The notes: generated by a model not told the origin, from the sequence alone. 64,000 nt of DNA from Paenibacillus koleovorans NBRC 103111 (GCF_004000845.1 NZ_BIMA01000015.1:24860-88859); one strand, 5' to 3'; positions 26,533 through 35,352 are shown, numbered from the stretch's first letter. Numbers and translations are program-made.

Positions 26533-27516
26533 CTAAACTCGGCCGGCATCCAACCGAGAAGGCAAGCCGAAGCGCTCAAATAAAGGCGTGTCGATAAAAT
26601 TGTGAAGATGGACGAGCTTCGCGTTCTGAATCTCCAGCACATGGATGCACCATGGCCTGTACCCGCCGCCCTCGCCACCAGCCGGCACGTATTGCCCGAA
26701 AGCGGGACACCCGTTCGCCCAAACCGGCAGCAGCCGGGAGCCTGCACAATGGTGCCGTGTCGCTTGGTAGAACGACGCAAGGCTCGCTCTGCCGCTCACC
26801 CACATCGGGTAAGGCGGCATCGACAAGCTGCCGTTCTCGTGGAACAGCGCCACCAGCGCCTCGATGTCATACCGCTCGAACGCTTCCACGTAACGGTCCA
26901 GCAAGCTTCGATCGGCCTCGACAACGCCGTAGTCTCCCTCGCGCAAGACATCTGAACGCAGCTCCGCTCGGCGAATCTTCTCCCTGGCCCGCTGCGAAGC
27001 GCTATTGACGGCGGCCACGGTCATCTCTAGCGACTCCGCCGTCTCCCGGGCGGACCATCGGAAGACGTCCAGTAAGATAAGGACGGCGCGCTGACGGGGC
27101 GGCAACGACTGCAACAGAGCGAGAAACGCCAAGCGAACGGTCTCCCTGCCGACTACGATATCCGCGGGGGATCCCAGAGAGTCGGGGGCCGGCCATACCC
27201 AAGAGGAATTCGGCCATTGTTCAACCGGCTCCACGACAACCGCCGCCGCATCGGTCATGTCCATGGGCAGCGCCCGGCGTTTGGCATTCCTTAGCTTATC
27301 GAGACAAATATTCGTGGCGATCCGATACATCCACGCCCGGAGGGAAGTGTCTTGCCGCAGCTGGTCTCGGCTCTGCCATACGCGCAGCATCGTATCCTGC
27401 ACCGCATCCTCCGCCTCGAAGATCGATCCCATCATCCGATAGCAATACCCCAACAGCTCGGAACGCAGCCCCTCCACCGCGGGATCCCAGCCCCCTTGCT
27501 TGTCGCTCGTCCTCAT
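26533..27516 (-). CDS. ECF sigma factor with C-terminal SnoaL-like domain (ECF56-like)
   Basis: Protein of 327 residues. Sigma region 2 is at about 18-85 (LGYCYRMMGSIFEAEDAVQDTMLRVW), region 4 at about 130-185 (LPPRQRAVLILLDVFRWSARETAESLEMT, then VNSASQRAREKIR). Residues about 205-320 form a SnoaL/NTF2-like domain (LDRYVEAFERYDIEALVALFHENG). In such ECF groups the fused domain modulates activity and no membrane anti-sigma factor is needed; none is encoded here. ATG 27516 follows a G-rich ribosome site. An extended -10 box (TGCTATAAT) on the minus strand lies at 27550-27558. Confidence 0.9.
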   Translation of the reverse strand: MRTSDKQGGWDPAVEGLRSELLGYCYRMMGSIFEAEDAVQDTMLRVWQSRDQLRQDTSLRAWMYRIATNICLDKLRNAKRRALPMDMTDAAAVVVEPVEQWPNSSWVWPAPDSLGSPADIVVGRETVRLAFLALLQSLPPRQRAVLILLDVFRWSARETAESLEMTVAAVNSASQRAREKIRRAELRSDVLREGDYGVVEADRSLLDRYVEAFERYDIEALVALFHENGSLSMPPYPMWVSGRASLASFYQATRHHCAGSRLLPVWANGCPAFGQYVPAGGEGGGYRPWCIHVLEIQNAKLVHLHNFIDTPLFERFGLPSRLDAGRV

Positions 27517-27549
27517 CTTGACGCCCCCTCACCGCTCCTGCACGTGTGC

Positions 27550-27558
27550 ATTATAGCA
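27550..27558 (-). promoter_or_regulatory. Extended -10 promoter of the sigma factor gene
   Basis: On the minus strand TGCTATAAT, a perfect extended -10 element, lies 34 bases before the start codon. This suggests basal transcription by the housekeeping sigma factor. Confidence 0.55.
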
Positions 27559-27585
27559 GGAAAGGAATGCCTCGCGCCACTTAAT

Positions 27586-27600
27586 TGATAATGATTTTCA
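27586..27600. promoter_or_regulatory. Fur box 1 of the first iron-uptake locus
   Basis: TGATAATGATTTTCA matches the 7-1-7 Fur box (TGATAATNATTATCA) at all but one defined position. It lies 8 bp upstream of the -35 box of the binding-protein gene and also close to the divergent sigma factor promoter. Confidence 0.75.
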
Positions 27601-27608
27601 TTTCTTTG

Positions 27609-27637
27609 TTGACAACTAAAAGATTCGAAGCTATAGT
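27609..27637 (+). promoter_or_regulatory. Promoter of the first iron-uptake operon
   Basis: TTGACA (27609-27614) and TATAGT (27632-27637) are separated by exactly 17 bp, a near-consensus sigma-A promoter. Fur boxes lie on either side. Confidence 0.8.
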
Positions 27638-27642
27638 GACAT

Positions 27643-27657
27643 TGATAATCATTATCA
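27643..27657. promoter_or_regulatory. Fur box 2 of the first iron-uptake locus
   Basis: TGATAATCATTATCA is a perfect 7-1-7 Fur box, placed at the expected transcription start. Confidence 0.9.
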
Positions 27658-27688
27658 TATGAACAGGAAAAGGAAGGGTTAAGGAAAA

Positions 27689-28768
27689 ATGAATGCAAAC
27701 CGCAAGCTCACTGTTAAGGCACTGCTTCTGTTGACCGTCGTTATGATCATTCTGGCCGCTTGTTCCTCCAAGGAGCAACCCGGTTCATCCGCTTCGCCGT
27801 CGCCGTCTTCGTCACCATCGCCTAGCGTATCGGCAAGTGCTTCCGCATCTCCGGCCACTACTTACCCGATCACCATCAAACATGCTCTCGGCGAGACGGT
27901 TATCAAGAGCAAGCCGCAGCGCGTTGTCACGATTCAATGGGCGAACCACGACGTCGTATTGGCGCTTGGCGTTGTCCCTGTGGGCTTCTCGGCGGCCAAC
28001 TACGGCACGACCGACAACAGCGGCCTGCTGCCTTGGACGGCGAAGAAGCTGAAGGAACTGAACGTAGCCAAGCCGAACGTGTTCCAAGATACGGATGGTC
28101 TGGATTTCGAAGCGATCTCCGACGCCAAGCCGGATGTCATCCTGGCCGCGTACTCCGGCATCACGCAGAAGGACTATGAGATTCTCAGCAAAATCGCTCC
28201 GGTTGTCGCCTACACAACTAGCCCTTGGACCACCACATGGCGCGAGCAAGTACTGGTGAACGCAACCGGCATGGGCATGAAAGCCGAAGGCGAGAAGCTC
28301 ATCAAAGATACCGAAGCTCTGATTAAAGAAAAAGTAAGCAAATATCCGGCGCTCAAAGACAAGAAAATCGTCTGGGTCAACTTGTCCGCCAAAGATTTGT
28401 CCAAGTTCAGTGTGTACACGCCTGCCGATCCTCGCGGTGCGTTCCTCGAAGAATTGGGCATGAAATATTCGGAAAAAGTAACGAAGCTGATTACCGATCC
28501 TAAAGCCTACTCGTTGAAACTGAGCGCCGAGAATGTTGATTCCCTGTACGAGGCGGATCTCCTCATCGGCTATGGCGACGACAGCCTGCTGCAAGCGCTC
28601 AAAGCGGACCCGCTGTTCGGCAAAGTGCCTGCGATTCAGAAAGGCACCGTCGTATTCATCCCGAACGGCACGCCGCTCGCCGCTTCCGGCAACCCGAACC
28701 CGCTGTCGATTGCCTACACGATCGACGAGTACCTGAAGTTGATTGGGGCCGCTCTTGAGAAGAAATGA
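27689..28768 (+). CDS. Iron-siderophore ABC transporter substrate-binding lipoprotein
   Basis: Lipoprotein of 359 residues anchored outside the membrane. The signal peptide ends in the lipobox LAAC (IILAACSSKEQ), followed by a serine/proline linker of about 35 residues. The mature part is the FecB/FhuD-like two-lobed binding fold (KPQRVVTIQWANHDVVLALGVVPVG, then PDVILAAYSGITQKDYEILSKIAPVVAY). It is the first gene of a four-gene iron operon with two Fur boxes in the promoter; its stop overlaps the next start (ATGA). The exact siderophore is not predictable; the long linker is typical for Paenibacillus. Confidence 0.92.
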   Translation: MNANRKLTVKALLLLTVVMIILAACSSKEQPGSSASPSPSSSPSPSVSASASASPATTYPITIKHALGETVIKSKPQRVVTIQWANHDVVLALGVVPVGFSAANYGTTDNSGLLPWTAKKLKELNVAKPNVFQDTDGLDFEAISDAKPDVILAAYSGITQKDYEILSKIAPVVAYTTSPWTTTWREQVLVNATGMGMKAEGEKLIKDTEALIKEKVSKYPALKDKKIVWVNLSAKDLSKFSVYTPADPRGAFLEELGMKYSEKVTKLITDPKAYSLKLSAENVDSLYEADLLIGYGDDSLLQALKADPLFGKVPAIQKGTVVFIPNGTPLAASGNPNPLSIAYTIDEYLKLIGAALEKK

Positions 28769-29805
28769 GCCGTCTCCCAAGTTCCGCCACTAAGCGTATA
28801 GGAGCTCCAACGCCCAAGCATTTCGCCCTGGTCCTGGTGATCGGTCTCGTCCTGCTCGGCATCTGCTTGCTCGCTTCCCTGGCATTCGGCTCGCGCGTGG
28901 TGAGATTCCACGATGTGATCGACGGTCTGTTCTTCCCGGACATCGACTCCCTCGAAGCCAATATAGTGCGCAAGCGGATCTCCCGCACCGTGTTCGGCCT
29001 ATTCTGCGGGGTGGCGCTCGGCATTTCCGGCTCGCTCATGCAGTCGGTCACGCGGAACCCGATCGCCGATCCGAGCATTCTGGGCGTGAACACAGGCGCC
29101 GCCTTGTTCGTCGTCATCGGCAGCGCCTTCCTGGGTATCGGCAGCGCGGGCGAGTATATCTGGCTCGCTCTGGTCGGGGCGGCATTAACGGCTCTATTCG
29201 TATACGGAATCGGCTCAATGGGACGTGGCGGCGCCACGCCCATTAAGCTTGTTCTGGCCGGGGCAGCCACGAGCGCCGCTCTCGCCTCCCTGATCGGGGC
29301 CATTCTGATTCCGCGCGCCTACGTCATGGACCAGTTCCGGTTCTGGCAAGTGGGCAGCGTCGGCGCGGCCAACTGGGATTTCATCGCTCTCTTCGCTCCG
29401 TTCCTGATCGTCGGCGTCGCGATCGCCTTTATCGCGGCTCCCGCCTTGAATGCGATGGCGCTCGGGGACGAGGTCGCGACCGGACTGGGCGTGCGAACCG
29501 GCGTGCTGCGGCTGATCGCCGCTTTCGCGGGTGTGATCTTGTGCGGCGCGGCGACGGCGCTGGCCGGACCGATCGGCTTTGTCGGGCTCCTGGCGACTCA
29601 CGCCATGCGCCTCGTTCTAGGGCCTGATCTGCGTTATGTGATCCCCATGTCCGCTTTGTCCGGCGCCATCATACTGACCGTATCGGATGTGATCGGCCGA
29701 CTGATCGGCAGTCCTGGGGAGCTTGAAGTCGGGGTCGTAACCGCGTTCGTCGGAGCCCCGATCCTGATCCTATTAGCGATGCGATCGAAAGTGCGTTCCT
29801 TATGA
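28765..29805 (+). CDS. Iron-siderophore ABC transporter permease (FecCD family), subunit 1
   Basis: Membrane protein of 346 residues with about nine to ten helices. FecCD stretches are visible: RKRISRTVFGLFCGVALGISGSLMQSVTRNPIADPSILGVNTGAAL, and near the end FVGLLATHAMRLVLGPDLRYVIPMSAL. Both gene ends overlap their neighbours by four bases (ATGA), which indicates coupled translation of the transporter subunits. It forms the import channel with the next permease. Confidence 0.93.
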   Translation: MSRLPSSATKRIGAPTPKHFALVLVIGLVLLGICLLASLAFGSRVVRFHDVIDGLFFPDIDSLEANIVRKRISRTVFGLFCGVALGISGSLMQSVTRNPIADPSILGVNTGAALFVVIGSAFLGIGSAGEYIWLALVGAALTALFVYGIGSMGRGGATPIKLVLAGAATSAALASLIGAILIPRAYVMDQFRFWQVGSVGAANWDFIALFAPFLIVGVAIAFIAAPALNAMALGDEVATGLGVRTGVLRLIAAFAGVILCGAATALAGPIGFVGLLATHAMRLVLGPDLRYVIPMSALSGAIILTVSDVIGRLIGSPGELEVGVVTAFVGAPILILLAMRSKVRSL

Positions 29806-30833
29806 CAAATTTAGCGATTGAATTCATCACTGCTGGCCGTCGCCGTAGACACCGCCGCTGGGTTCTGATTACGAGTCTGCTCGCGGCGATATCCTTGGCC
29901 CTATGCTGCGCCATGCTGCTGCTAGGGAACACGATTTATCCGGTAAGCGACGTTATCCGAGCGCTCGCGGGCGAACAGGTCCCCGGCGCTTCCTTCGCCG
30001 TCTCTACCATCCGCTTGCCGAGAATGCTGGCCGGACTGCTGGCCGGCTTCGCGTTCGGCATTGCCGGGAATACGTTCCAGACGATGCTGCGCAACCCCCT
30101 CGCGAATCCGAACGTAATCGGCATTACGTCCGGCTCGAGTGCGGCGGCCGTATTCTGCATCCTCATCCTGCATGCGAACCCGGCGGTCGTATCGGTTGCT
30201 TCGGTCATCGCCGGACTGGCTACCGTCATGCTCATCTATGTGTTGTCCCGGGGAAGAACGTTTTCCATCGGGCGATTGATTCTGGTCGGGATCGGCATAC
30301 AGGCGATGCTCGACGCCGTCATCTCATATTTGCTGCTGGTAGGCGCTCAGCAAGATATTCCCGCAGCGCTGCGTTGGCTGAGCGGCAGCCTCAACGGCGC
30401 TCAGATGCACGAGCTTCCGCCGCTAGCCCTGACGGTGCTCATTTTCGCGCCTATTATTATTGTGCTGGGCAACCATCTGGGCATGCTGGAGCTAGGGGAA
30501 CAGGCCGCCTCGACCCTCGGGGTGGATACGGACAAGACCCGCATCGCGCTCATCGTGAGCGCCGTGTTCCTCGTCGCCATGGCTACCGCCATTACCGGCC
30601 CTATCGCCTTCGTCGCCTTCTTATCGGGTCCGATCGCCAAACGATTGGTCGGAGTCGGCTTGCCGAACGGCATTCCAGCCGGTTTGGTTGGCGTCATCCT
30701 AGTCTTGGCGTCAGATTTAATCGGACAGTTCGCGTTTGAAATCAGATTCCCCGTGGGCATCATTACCGGGATCCTCGGAGCGCCGTATCTGATCTTCTTA
30801 CTCATCCGAATGAATCGAAAGGGAGACTTATAA
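29802..30833 (+). CDS. Iron-siderophore ABC transporter permease (FecCD family), subunit 2
   Basis: Second channel subunit, 343 residues. Family stretches are IRLPRMLAGLLAGFAFGIAGNTFQTMLRNPLANPNVIGITSGSSAAA and the C-terminal FVAFLSGPIAKRLVG with FEIRFPVGIITGILGAPYLIFLL. It overlaps the upstream permease (ATGA) and shares one base with the ATPase gene (TAATG). It should pair with the first permease as a heterodimer. Confidence 0.93.
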   Translation: MTNLAIEFITAGRRRRHRRWVLITSLLAAISLALCCAMLLLGNTIYPVSDVIRALAGEQVPGASFAVSTIRLPRMLAGLLAGFAFGIAGNTFQTMLRNPLANPNVIGITSGSSAAAVFCILILHANPAVVSVASVIAGLATVMLIYVLSRGRTFSIGRLILVGIGIQAMLDAVISYLLLVGAQQDIPAALRWLSGSLNGAQMHELPPLALTVLIFAPIIIVLGNHLGMLELGEQAASTLGVDTDKTRIALIVSAVFLVAMATAITGPIAFVAFLSGPIAKRLVGVGLPNGIPAGLVGVILVLASDLIGQFAFEIRFPVGIITGILGAPYLIFLLIRMNRKGDL

Positions 30834-31636
30834 TGAAACCCAACCATACTTTTAGAGGCGAACAGATTGTCGCGGGTTATGAAAATAAAACGATTATTCA
30901 CGGCGTGAGCCTTGAAATCCCGAGCAACCAAATTAGCGTCATCATCGGCGCCAACGCCTGCGGGAAGTCCACCTTGCTCAAGACGCTGGCCCGCCTGATC
31001 AAGCCTACCTCCGGGGAAGTGACGCTGGACGGCAAGTCTATCGGCAAAATTCCGCCGAAGCAGCTGGCTCGCGTCGTCGGCCTGCTGCCGCAATCTCCGA
31101 TCGTGCCGGAAGGCATCTCGGTCGCGGATCTCGTCGGGCGGGGCCGGTTCCCGCATCAATCGCTGCTCCGAGGGTGGAGTCGGAAGGACACCGAGGCGGT
31201 CGCCGAGGCGATGCACATCATGAACATCACGGAGCTCGCCAATCAGAACATCGACGAGCTCTCCGGCGGGCAGCGGCAGCGGGTCTGGATCGCCATGGCG
31301 CTGGCGCAGCAGACCGATATTTTGTTCCTGGACGAGCCTACGACGTTCTTGGACATCACCTATCAGGTCGAGATCCTGGATCTGCTCACCGACCTGAACC
31401 GCAAGCACGGCACGACCATCGTGATGGTGCTCCATGATATCAATTTGTCCGCGCGGTACGCCGACTACTTGTTCGCCCTGCGCGAAGGCAAGCTGGTGGC
31501 GGAAGGATCGCCGTCCGAGGTAATCACCAGCGGCTTGGTGAAAGACGTGTTCGGGCTGGATTGCTCGGTCATCGCCGACCCCGTCTCGGGTTCGCCGTTC
31601 GTCGTGCCCAAAGGTCGCTATCATGTGCATGCTTGA
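30833..31636 (+). CDS. Iron-siderophore ABC transporter ATP-binding protein (FecE/FhuC type)
   Basis: ATPase of 267 residues with Walker A GANACGKSTL, signature LSGGQRQRVWIAMALAQ, Walker B ILFLDEPTTFLD and switch histidine MVLHDINLSARYADY. A cysteine replaces the usual glycine in the Walker A loop (NACGKST), which is common in this subfamily. It powers the first uptake system. The second uptake locus nearby has no ATPase, so this protein may serve both, as YusV serves several systems in Bacillus subtilis; that is inference. Confidence 0.94.
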   Translation: MKPNHTFRGEQIVAGYENKTIIHGVSLEIPSNQISVIIGANACGKSTLLKTLARLIKPTSGEVTLDGKSIGKIPPKQLARVVGLLPQSPIVPEGISVADLVGRGRFPHQSLLRGWSRKDTEAVAEAMHIMNITELANQNIDELSGGQRQRVWIAMALAQQTDILFLDEPTTFLDITYQVEILDLLTDLNRKHGTTIVMVLHDINLSARYADYLFALREGKLVAEGSPSEVITSGLVKDVFGLDCSVIADPVSGSPFVVPKGRYHVHA

Positions 31637-31640
31637 AGAA

Positions 31641-31675
31641 AAGGACCACCCCTTGATTGGGGTGGCCCTTTTTTT
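31641..31675. terminator. Terminator after the first iron-uptake operon
   Basis: AAGGACCACCCC pairs with GGGGTGGCCCTT (one mismatch) around a 6-base loop, followed by T7. Its flanking A-rich side could also stop transcripts from the opposite strand. Confidence 0.9.
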
Positions 31676-31703
31676 GTTAGGTGGTCTGCTCGTACTCCTA
31701 AGA

Positions 31704-32060
31704 TTAAGCGCTGCCTGCCTTCGAAGATTTGTTACTGGGGGCGAACCAGCCCAGAACGGCGATCGCCACCAGGAGCAGATAGAACACAATCGTCCAGCCC
31801 GTGCTATGCGAAAAATCATGACTCAACACGCTGATATCGTCGTGAGCCAGCGTTATGACCGCCAGCTTCACGCCAACCCAAGCCACGATCGCATAAGCGG
31901 TCGTCTCCAGCGCCGGGTGTTGGCCGAGCAGCAGCCTATCGAACGTAGCGGTATAATCGCCCGGAACCGGAGCCCGGCTCGAATCGACGACGAACGGCAC
32001 TTCATACAGGACGAGCTTGGTGATGGACGAGAGACGATTGGCCGCCTCGAGCGCCCCTTT
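31704..32060 (-). pseudogene. C-terminal relic of a TerC-family (YkoY-like) membrane protein
   Basis: About 120 codons remain, ending at a stop at 31704. They read LGQHPALETTAYAIVAWVGVKLAVITLAH followed by SHDFSHSTGWTIVFYLL and a last membrane helix, the C-terminus of TerC/YkoY-type proteins, which are about 250-280 residues and linked to manganese or tellurium export. The upstream half is replaced by the end of the FecCD permease gene on the same strand in another frame. A deletion joining the two loci is the simplest explanation. The open frame continues into the permease gene but is meaningless there. Confidence 0.7.
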
Positions 32061-32068
32061 ATTGCAAG

Positions 32069-33106
32069 CTATCCCTTCACCCGCACCAACAAGTACAGGA
32101 AATAGGGCGAGCCGAGCACCGCCACGACAATGCCCGTCGGAATCTCCGACGGCATCAGCACCCAGCGCGCGATCGTATCCGCCGCGATCACGAGCAGCCC
32201 GCCGGCCAGCGCAGCCGTCGGCAACAGCACCTGGTGCCGCGTCCCGATCAGCCGGCGTGCTAAGTGCGGAGCGATGAGGCCGACGAAGCCGATGCTGCCG
32301 CTCACCGCGACGCAGGAGCCGGCGAGGCCTACTGCGGCGGCCAGCAGCACGAGCTGCTCGCGCGAGACGAACGCGCCGAGGCCGGTAGCCGTCGCGGTGC
32401 CCAGGCTGAGCACGTTGAGCGTGCGTGATTTGCAGATCACGTAGGGCAGCAGGATGGCGATGAACGGCAGCAAGGCAAGCACAAACTGCCAGTCCTTGCC
32501 CCAGATCGTGCCGACCAGCCAGGATTGGATGAACTGAAACTTCTGCTTCGAGATCTGCAGCGACAACAGAATCATCACCGAGGAGAGGCCAGCCGTAACC
32601 GCGACCCCCGAGAGCAAAAGCGGCGTCGACGACAATCCGGTACCGCGTCGATACGCCAGGGCGAACACGATCGCAGCCGTCACAGCCGCGCCGCCCCACG
32701 CCAGCACCGGCAGCATATAGACGGGCGCTCCGGCGGCGGACGGGAAGTAGGCCACGTACAGCAGCACCGCCAGACCGGCACCGGAGTTGATGCCGAGAAT
32801 GCCCGGATCCGCCAGCGCATTGCGCGAGATCGCCTGCATGATGCAGCCGGCTACGGCTAGACCCGCTCCGATCAGCACGGCGATTACGATGCGAGGCAGG
32901 CGAAATTCGAACAGAATCAAATTTTGTTGCTCCGTCCCGGCCCCGATGATCGTGCGCAGCACCTCGAGCGGAGTGAGCCGGATGAAGCCGGTGTTCATGC
33001 TAAGGATGAAGACGATAAAGATGAGGAGGCCCAGCGTGACCATCACGACGATGCTCCGACGAAGTCGACTTGCCTCGGCCGGTGTCATATTCCCTGCAGT
33101 CCTCAA
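32069..33106 (-). CDS. FecCD-family permease, FeuC-like, second iron-uptake locus
   Basis: Channel subunit of 345 residues with FecCD stretches FRLPRIVIAVLIGAGLAVAGCIMQAISRNALADPGILGINSGAG and FVGLIAPHLARRLIGTRHQVLLPTAALAGG. The start is TTG at 33106: AGGAGG lies 8 bases upstream and TTG overlaps the stop of the preceding permease (TTGA). ATG 33088 is the weaker alternative. With the previous gene it corresponds to FeuB-FeuC of Bacillus, importers of ferric catecholate siderophores such as bacillibactin; that specificity is inferred from the whole locus. Confidence 0.9.
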   Translation of the reverse strand: MRTAGNMTPAEASRLRRSIVVMVTLGLLIFIVFILSMNTGFIRLTPLEVLRTIIGAGTEQQNLILFEFRLPRIVIAVLIGAGLAVAGCIMQAISRNALADPGILGINSGAGLAVLLYVAYFPSAAGAPVYMLPVLAWGGAAVTAAIVFALAYRRGTGLSSTPLLLSGVAVTAGLSSVMILLSLQISKQKFQFIQSWLVGTIWGKDWQFVLALLPFIAILLPYVICKSRTLNVLSLGTATATGLGAFVSREQLVLLAAAVGLAGSCVAVSGSIGFVGLIAPHLARRLIGTRHQVLLPTAALAGGLLVIAADTIARWVLMPSEIPTGIVVAVLGSPYFLYLLVRVKG

Positions 33107-34167
33107 GAGAGCTCCCTCCTTTCTTTTCGCGCCAAATAAAGAAAGAAGGGAACGCCCAACAAGGCAATCAACGTCCCGATCGGCGACTCCTCCGGGGCAT
33201 TGATCGTTCTCGCCGCCAAGTCGGCCAACACGACGAAATTCGCTCCCAAGACGCCCGAGCACGGAATGATCCAGCGGTAATCGACGCCGACGAGCTTGCG
33301 GGTCACATGCGGCACGAGCAGCCCGATGAAGGCGACTGCCCCGGCGACGGATACGGATGCGCCAGCCAACACCAACACGACCAGCATCGCTAGCAACTTA
33401 ACGAGTCCCGTGCGCAGGCCAAGCCCTTTTGCCACATCCTCACCTAGACTTAGTAGCGAAATAGACCTTGATAGCAGGATCGCGCCTATCAGCGCCGCTC
33501 CCACCCAAGGGACCATGATTTTCAACTGCAGCCACTTTACCCCGGCCACACCCCCCGCATACCAGAACGCCAAGTCTTGTCCGATGCGGAAATGAAGCGC
33601 GATTCCTTCGCTGAGCGCCGTCAGCATAGCCGATAGCGTGGCCCCGACGAGCACCAAACGAACCGGCGTCAGGCCTCCCCTGGAGATCGACCCGAGACCA
33701 AAGACGATAAGGGCCCCTAATCCTGCTCCGGCAAAGGAATAGAAGATCAAGGCATTGTAGGGCAGCTCGGGGAAAAAAGCGAAACAAAGCGCCAAAGCGA
33801 AGCCCGCCCCGGCGTTCAGCCCCAGCAACCCCGAATCCGCCAACGGATTGCGGGTCATGCCTTGCATAATCGCGCCTGCAATGGCGAAAGCGGCCCCTAC
33901 CACTGCAGCGGAGAGCACCCTCGGGAGCCGAATCTCGTGAATGATCTGGTGCGTCGTCGTATCCCGTTCATAATGGAAGATCGCTTGCCACACGGTTTCA
34001 AACCCGATATCGGCAGCCCCGAAGGATACGGACAAGCCGATCGCCAGAGCGAGCGAGGCCAAGCCGCCAAGAAGAATAAAGCCAACTGACCAAGGCCTTG
34101 TTTGGAAGGAAACAACCTCCTCCTGAACGGGTACGGCCACACCCGATTTTGCCCTGGCGAATGACAT
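33103..34167 (-). CDS. FecCD-family permease, FeuB-like, second iron-uptake locus
   Basis: Channel subunit of 354 residues, about ten helices, with EIRLPRVLSAAVVGAAFAIAGAIMQGMTRNPLADSGLLGLNAGAGF and FIGLLVPHVTRKLVG. ATG 34167 lies 8 bases after GGAG; an earlier in-frame GTG immediately abuts that site and is unlikely. It is transcribed divergently from the binding-protein gene, with a Fur box on its side of the gap. The two-gene permease unit lacks an ATPase gene. Confidence 0.91.
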   Translation of the reverse strand: MSFARAKSGVAVPVQEEVVSFQTRPWSVGFILLGGLASLALAIGLSVSFGAADIGFETVWQAIFHYERDTTTHQIIHEIRLPRVLSAAVVGAAFAIAGAIMQGMTRNPLADSGLLGLNAGAGFALALCFAFFPELPYNALIFYSFAGAGLGALIVFGLGSISRGGLTPVRLVLVGATLSAMLTALSEGIALHFRIGQDLAFWYAGGVAGVKWLQLKIMVPWVGAALIGAILLSRSISLLSLGEDVAKGLGLRTGLVKLLAMLVVLVLAGASVSVAGAVAFIGLLVPHVTRKLVGVDYRWIIPCSGVLGANFVVLADLAARTINAPEESPIGTLIALLGVPFFLYLARKERRELS

Positions 34168-34230
34168 GTCTAACACTCCTATCTATATTGATGACTAGCG
34201 GGCAGTCGAATAGAAACAACCTGATTATAG

Positions 34231-34245
34231 TGATAATCGTTCTCA
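34231..34245. promoter_or_regulatory. Fur box of the FeuBC-like permease genes
   Basis: TGATAATCGTTCTCA matches the 7-1-7 Fur consensus at 12 of 14 positions, 64 bases before the permease start codon. Confidence 0.7.
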
Positions 34246-34379
34246 TCGTCAACGACCACATACCCTCTCTTTCCCAAAATCCGCAGGAATTCCGCTCTAC
34301 GCGGTCGATTTATAGCGATAATGCGCCGTTCCCGAAAAAGACAGCACGATCGGTTATTTTCTTTTGGCCCTCACCCTAC

Positions 34380-34408
34380 TATAATTACAGATAATGATAA
34401 TCAATATC
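34380..34408 (+). promoter_or_regulatory. Promoter and Fur box of the FeuA-like binding protein gene
   Basis: A consensus -10 box TATAAT stands at 34380-34385. Directly downstream, 34390-34408 matches the 19-bp Fur consensus (GATAATGATAATCATTATC) at 18 of 19 positions. A -35 box is not convincing, which fits a promoter activated by the neighbouring AraC-type regulator. Confidence 0.8.
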
Positions 34409-34428
34409 AACTGTAAGGGGATATGGAA

Positions 34429-35352
34429 ATGACCGCTCTTCGACGTACCGCCAGTATTCTATTGCTCGTTACCCTGATCTTCCTATTGGCCGCTTGCGGC
34501 AGCCAGACGACCGGCTCCACGGCTAAGGAGGATGAATTCCGCACGTTGACCGACGCCATGGGCCATGAAGTGAAAGTGCCCACCCATCCGAAGCGAGTGA
34601 TCGCTCCGTTCCTCGAGGATCCGCTCACCGCACTTGGGGTGAAGCCGGTCGCTCAATGGAGCGCCAACGGTGTACCGCAGCGTTACCTGCAGGATAAGCT
34701 CAAGGACATTCCCGTGCTGAACATGCAAGGCGGTCTGAAGACCGAGGAGACGTTGTCGTACAAGCCCGATCTCATTATTTTCCTGGCTCCGACGTACTTG
34801 GCTGCCGGCTCCTACGAGCAGTTCTCCAAGATCGCGCCTACTTTCGTCCTCTCGAACAATGAAGCGGACTGGCGGGGCAACCTGGAGAAGCTCGGCAACC
34901 TGCTGAACGAAGGGGATGCGGTGAAAAAAGCGCTGGCCGACTACGACAAGACGCTCGCCGATGCCAAGAGCAAGCTGGGCACCATTCCGGCCAACAAAAC
35001 CGCCGTCGTGCTGCAAGCGAATGATGAGAAAGGATTCGCCCTGTTCGGCCCGAGCTTCTATGGCGGCGCTACGCTCTATGGCGCTCTTGGCTTCAAGCAG
35101 CCGCCTGTGGTGAAAGGCGACTATGACAAATTCTCGATCGAAGCCTTGGAGCAATTGAAGGATGTCGACTACATTTTCCTCATTACCGGGGAAGGACGCG
35201 GCAAGCCGCCGGTCGACAACCCGCTGTGGAAAGGGCTGGCCGCCGTCAAGGCAGGCCACGTGTTCGACGCCGATTCCGGCCACTGGTTCAACGCCAACCC
35301 GATCGCAGGCAAACTCATTGTCGCGGATGTATTGAAATATGTTAAACCATAA
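34429..35352 (+). CDS. Iron-siderophore substrate-binding lipoprotein, FeuA-like
   Basis: Lipoprotein of 307 residues with lipobox LAAC (FLLAACGSQTTG). The mature domain shows the FecB/FeuA pattern: DAMGHEVKVPTHPKRVIAPFLEDPLTALGVKPVAQW and YKPDLIIFLAPTYLAAGSYEQFSKIAPTFVL. ATG 34429 is 8 bases from AAGGGG; ATG 34423 is too close to it. It is divergent from the FeuBC-like permeases and is followed, with a 14-base overlap, by a Btr-like regulator gene, so it is probably made together with its own activator. Confidence 0.9.
   Translation: MTALRRTASILLLVTLIFLLAACGSQTTGSTAKEDEFRTLTDAMGHEVKVPTHPKRVIAPFLEDPLTALGVKPVAQWSANGVPQRYLQDKLKDIPVLNMQGGLKTEETLSYKPDLIIFLAPTYLAAGSYEQFSKIAPTFVLSNNEADWRGNLEKLGNLLNEGDAVKKALADYDKTLADAKSKLGTIPANKTAVVLQANDEKGFALFGPSFYGGATLYGALGFKQPPVVKGDYDKFSIEALEQLKDVDYIFLITGEGRGKPPVDNPLWKGLAAVKAGHVFDADSGHWFNANPIAGKLIVADVLKYVKP

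Noticed and set aside
30401..31819. 472-codon minus-strand open frame opposite the FecE and permease genes
   Set aside because: It covers two genuine ABC transporter genes in antisense and has no family motif.
31704..32699. A 331-residue protein combining the TerC relic with upstream sequence
   Set aside because: Only the last 120 residues or so make sense; the rest is an out-of-frame reading of the FecCD permease gene.
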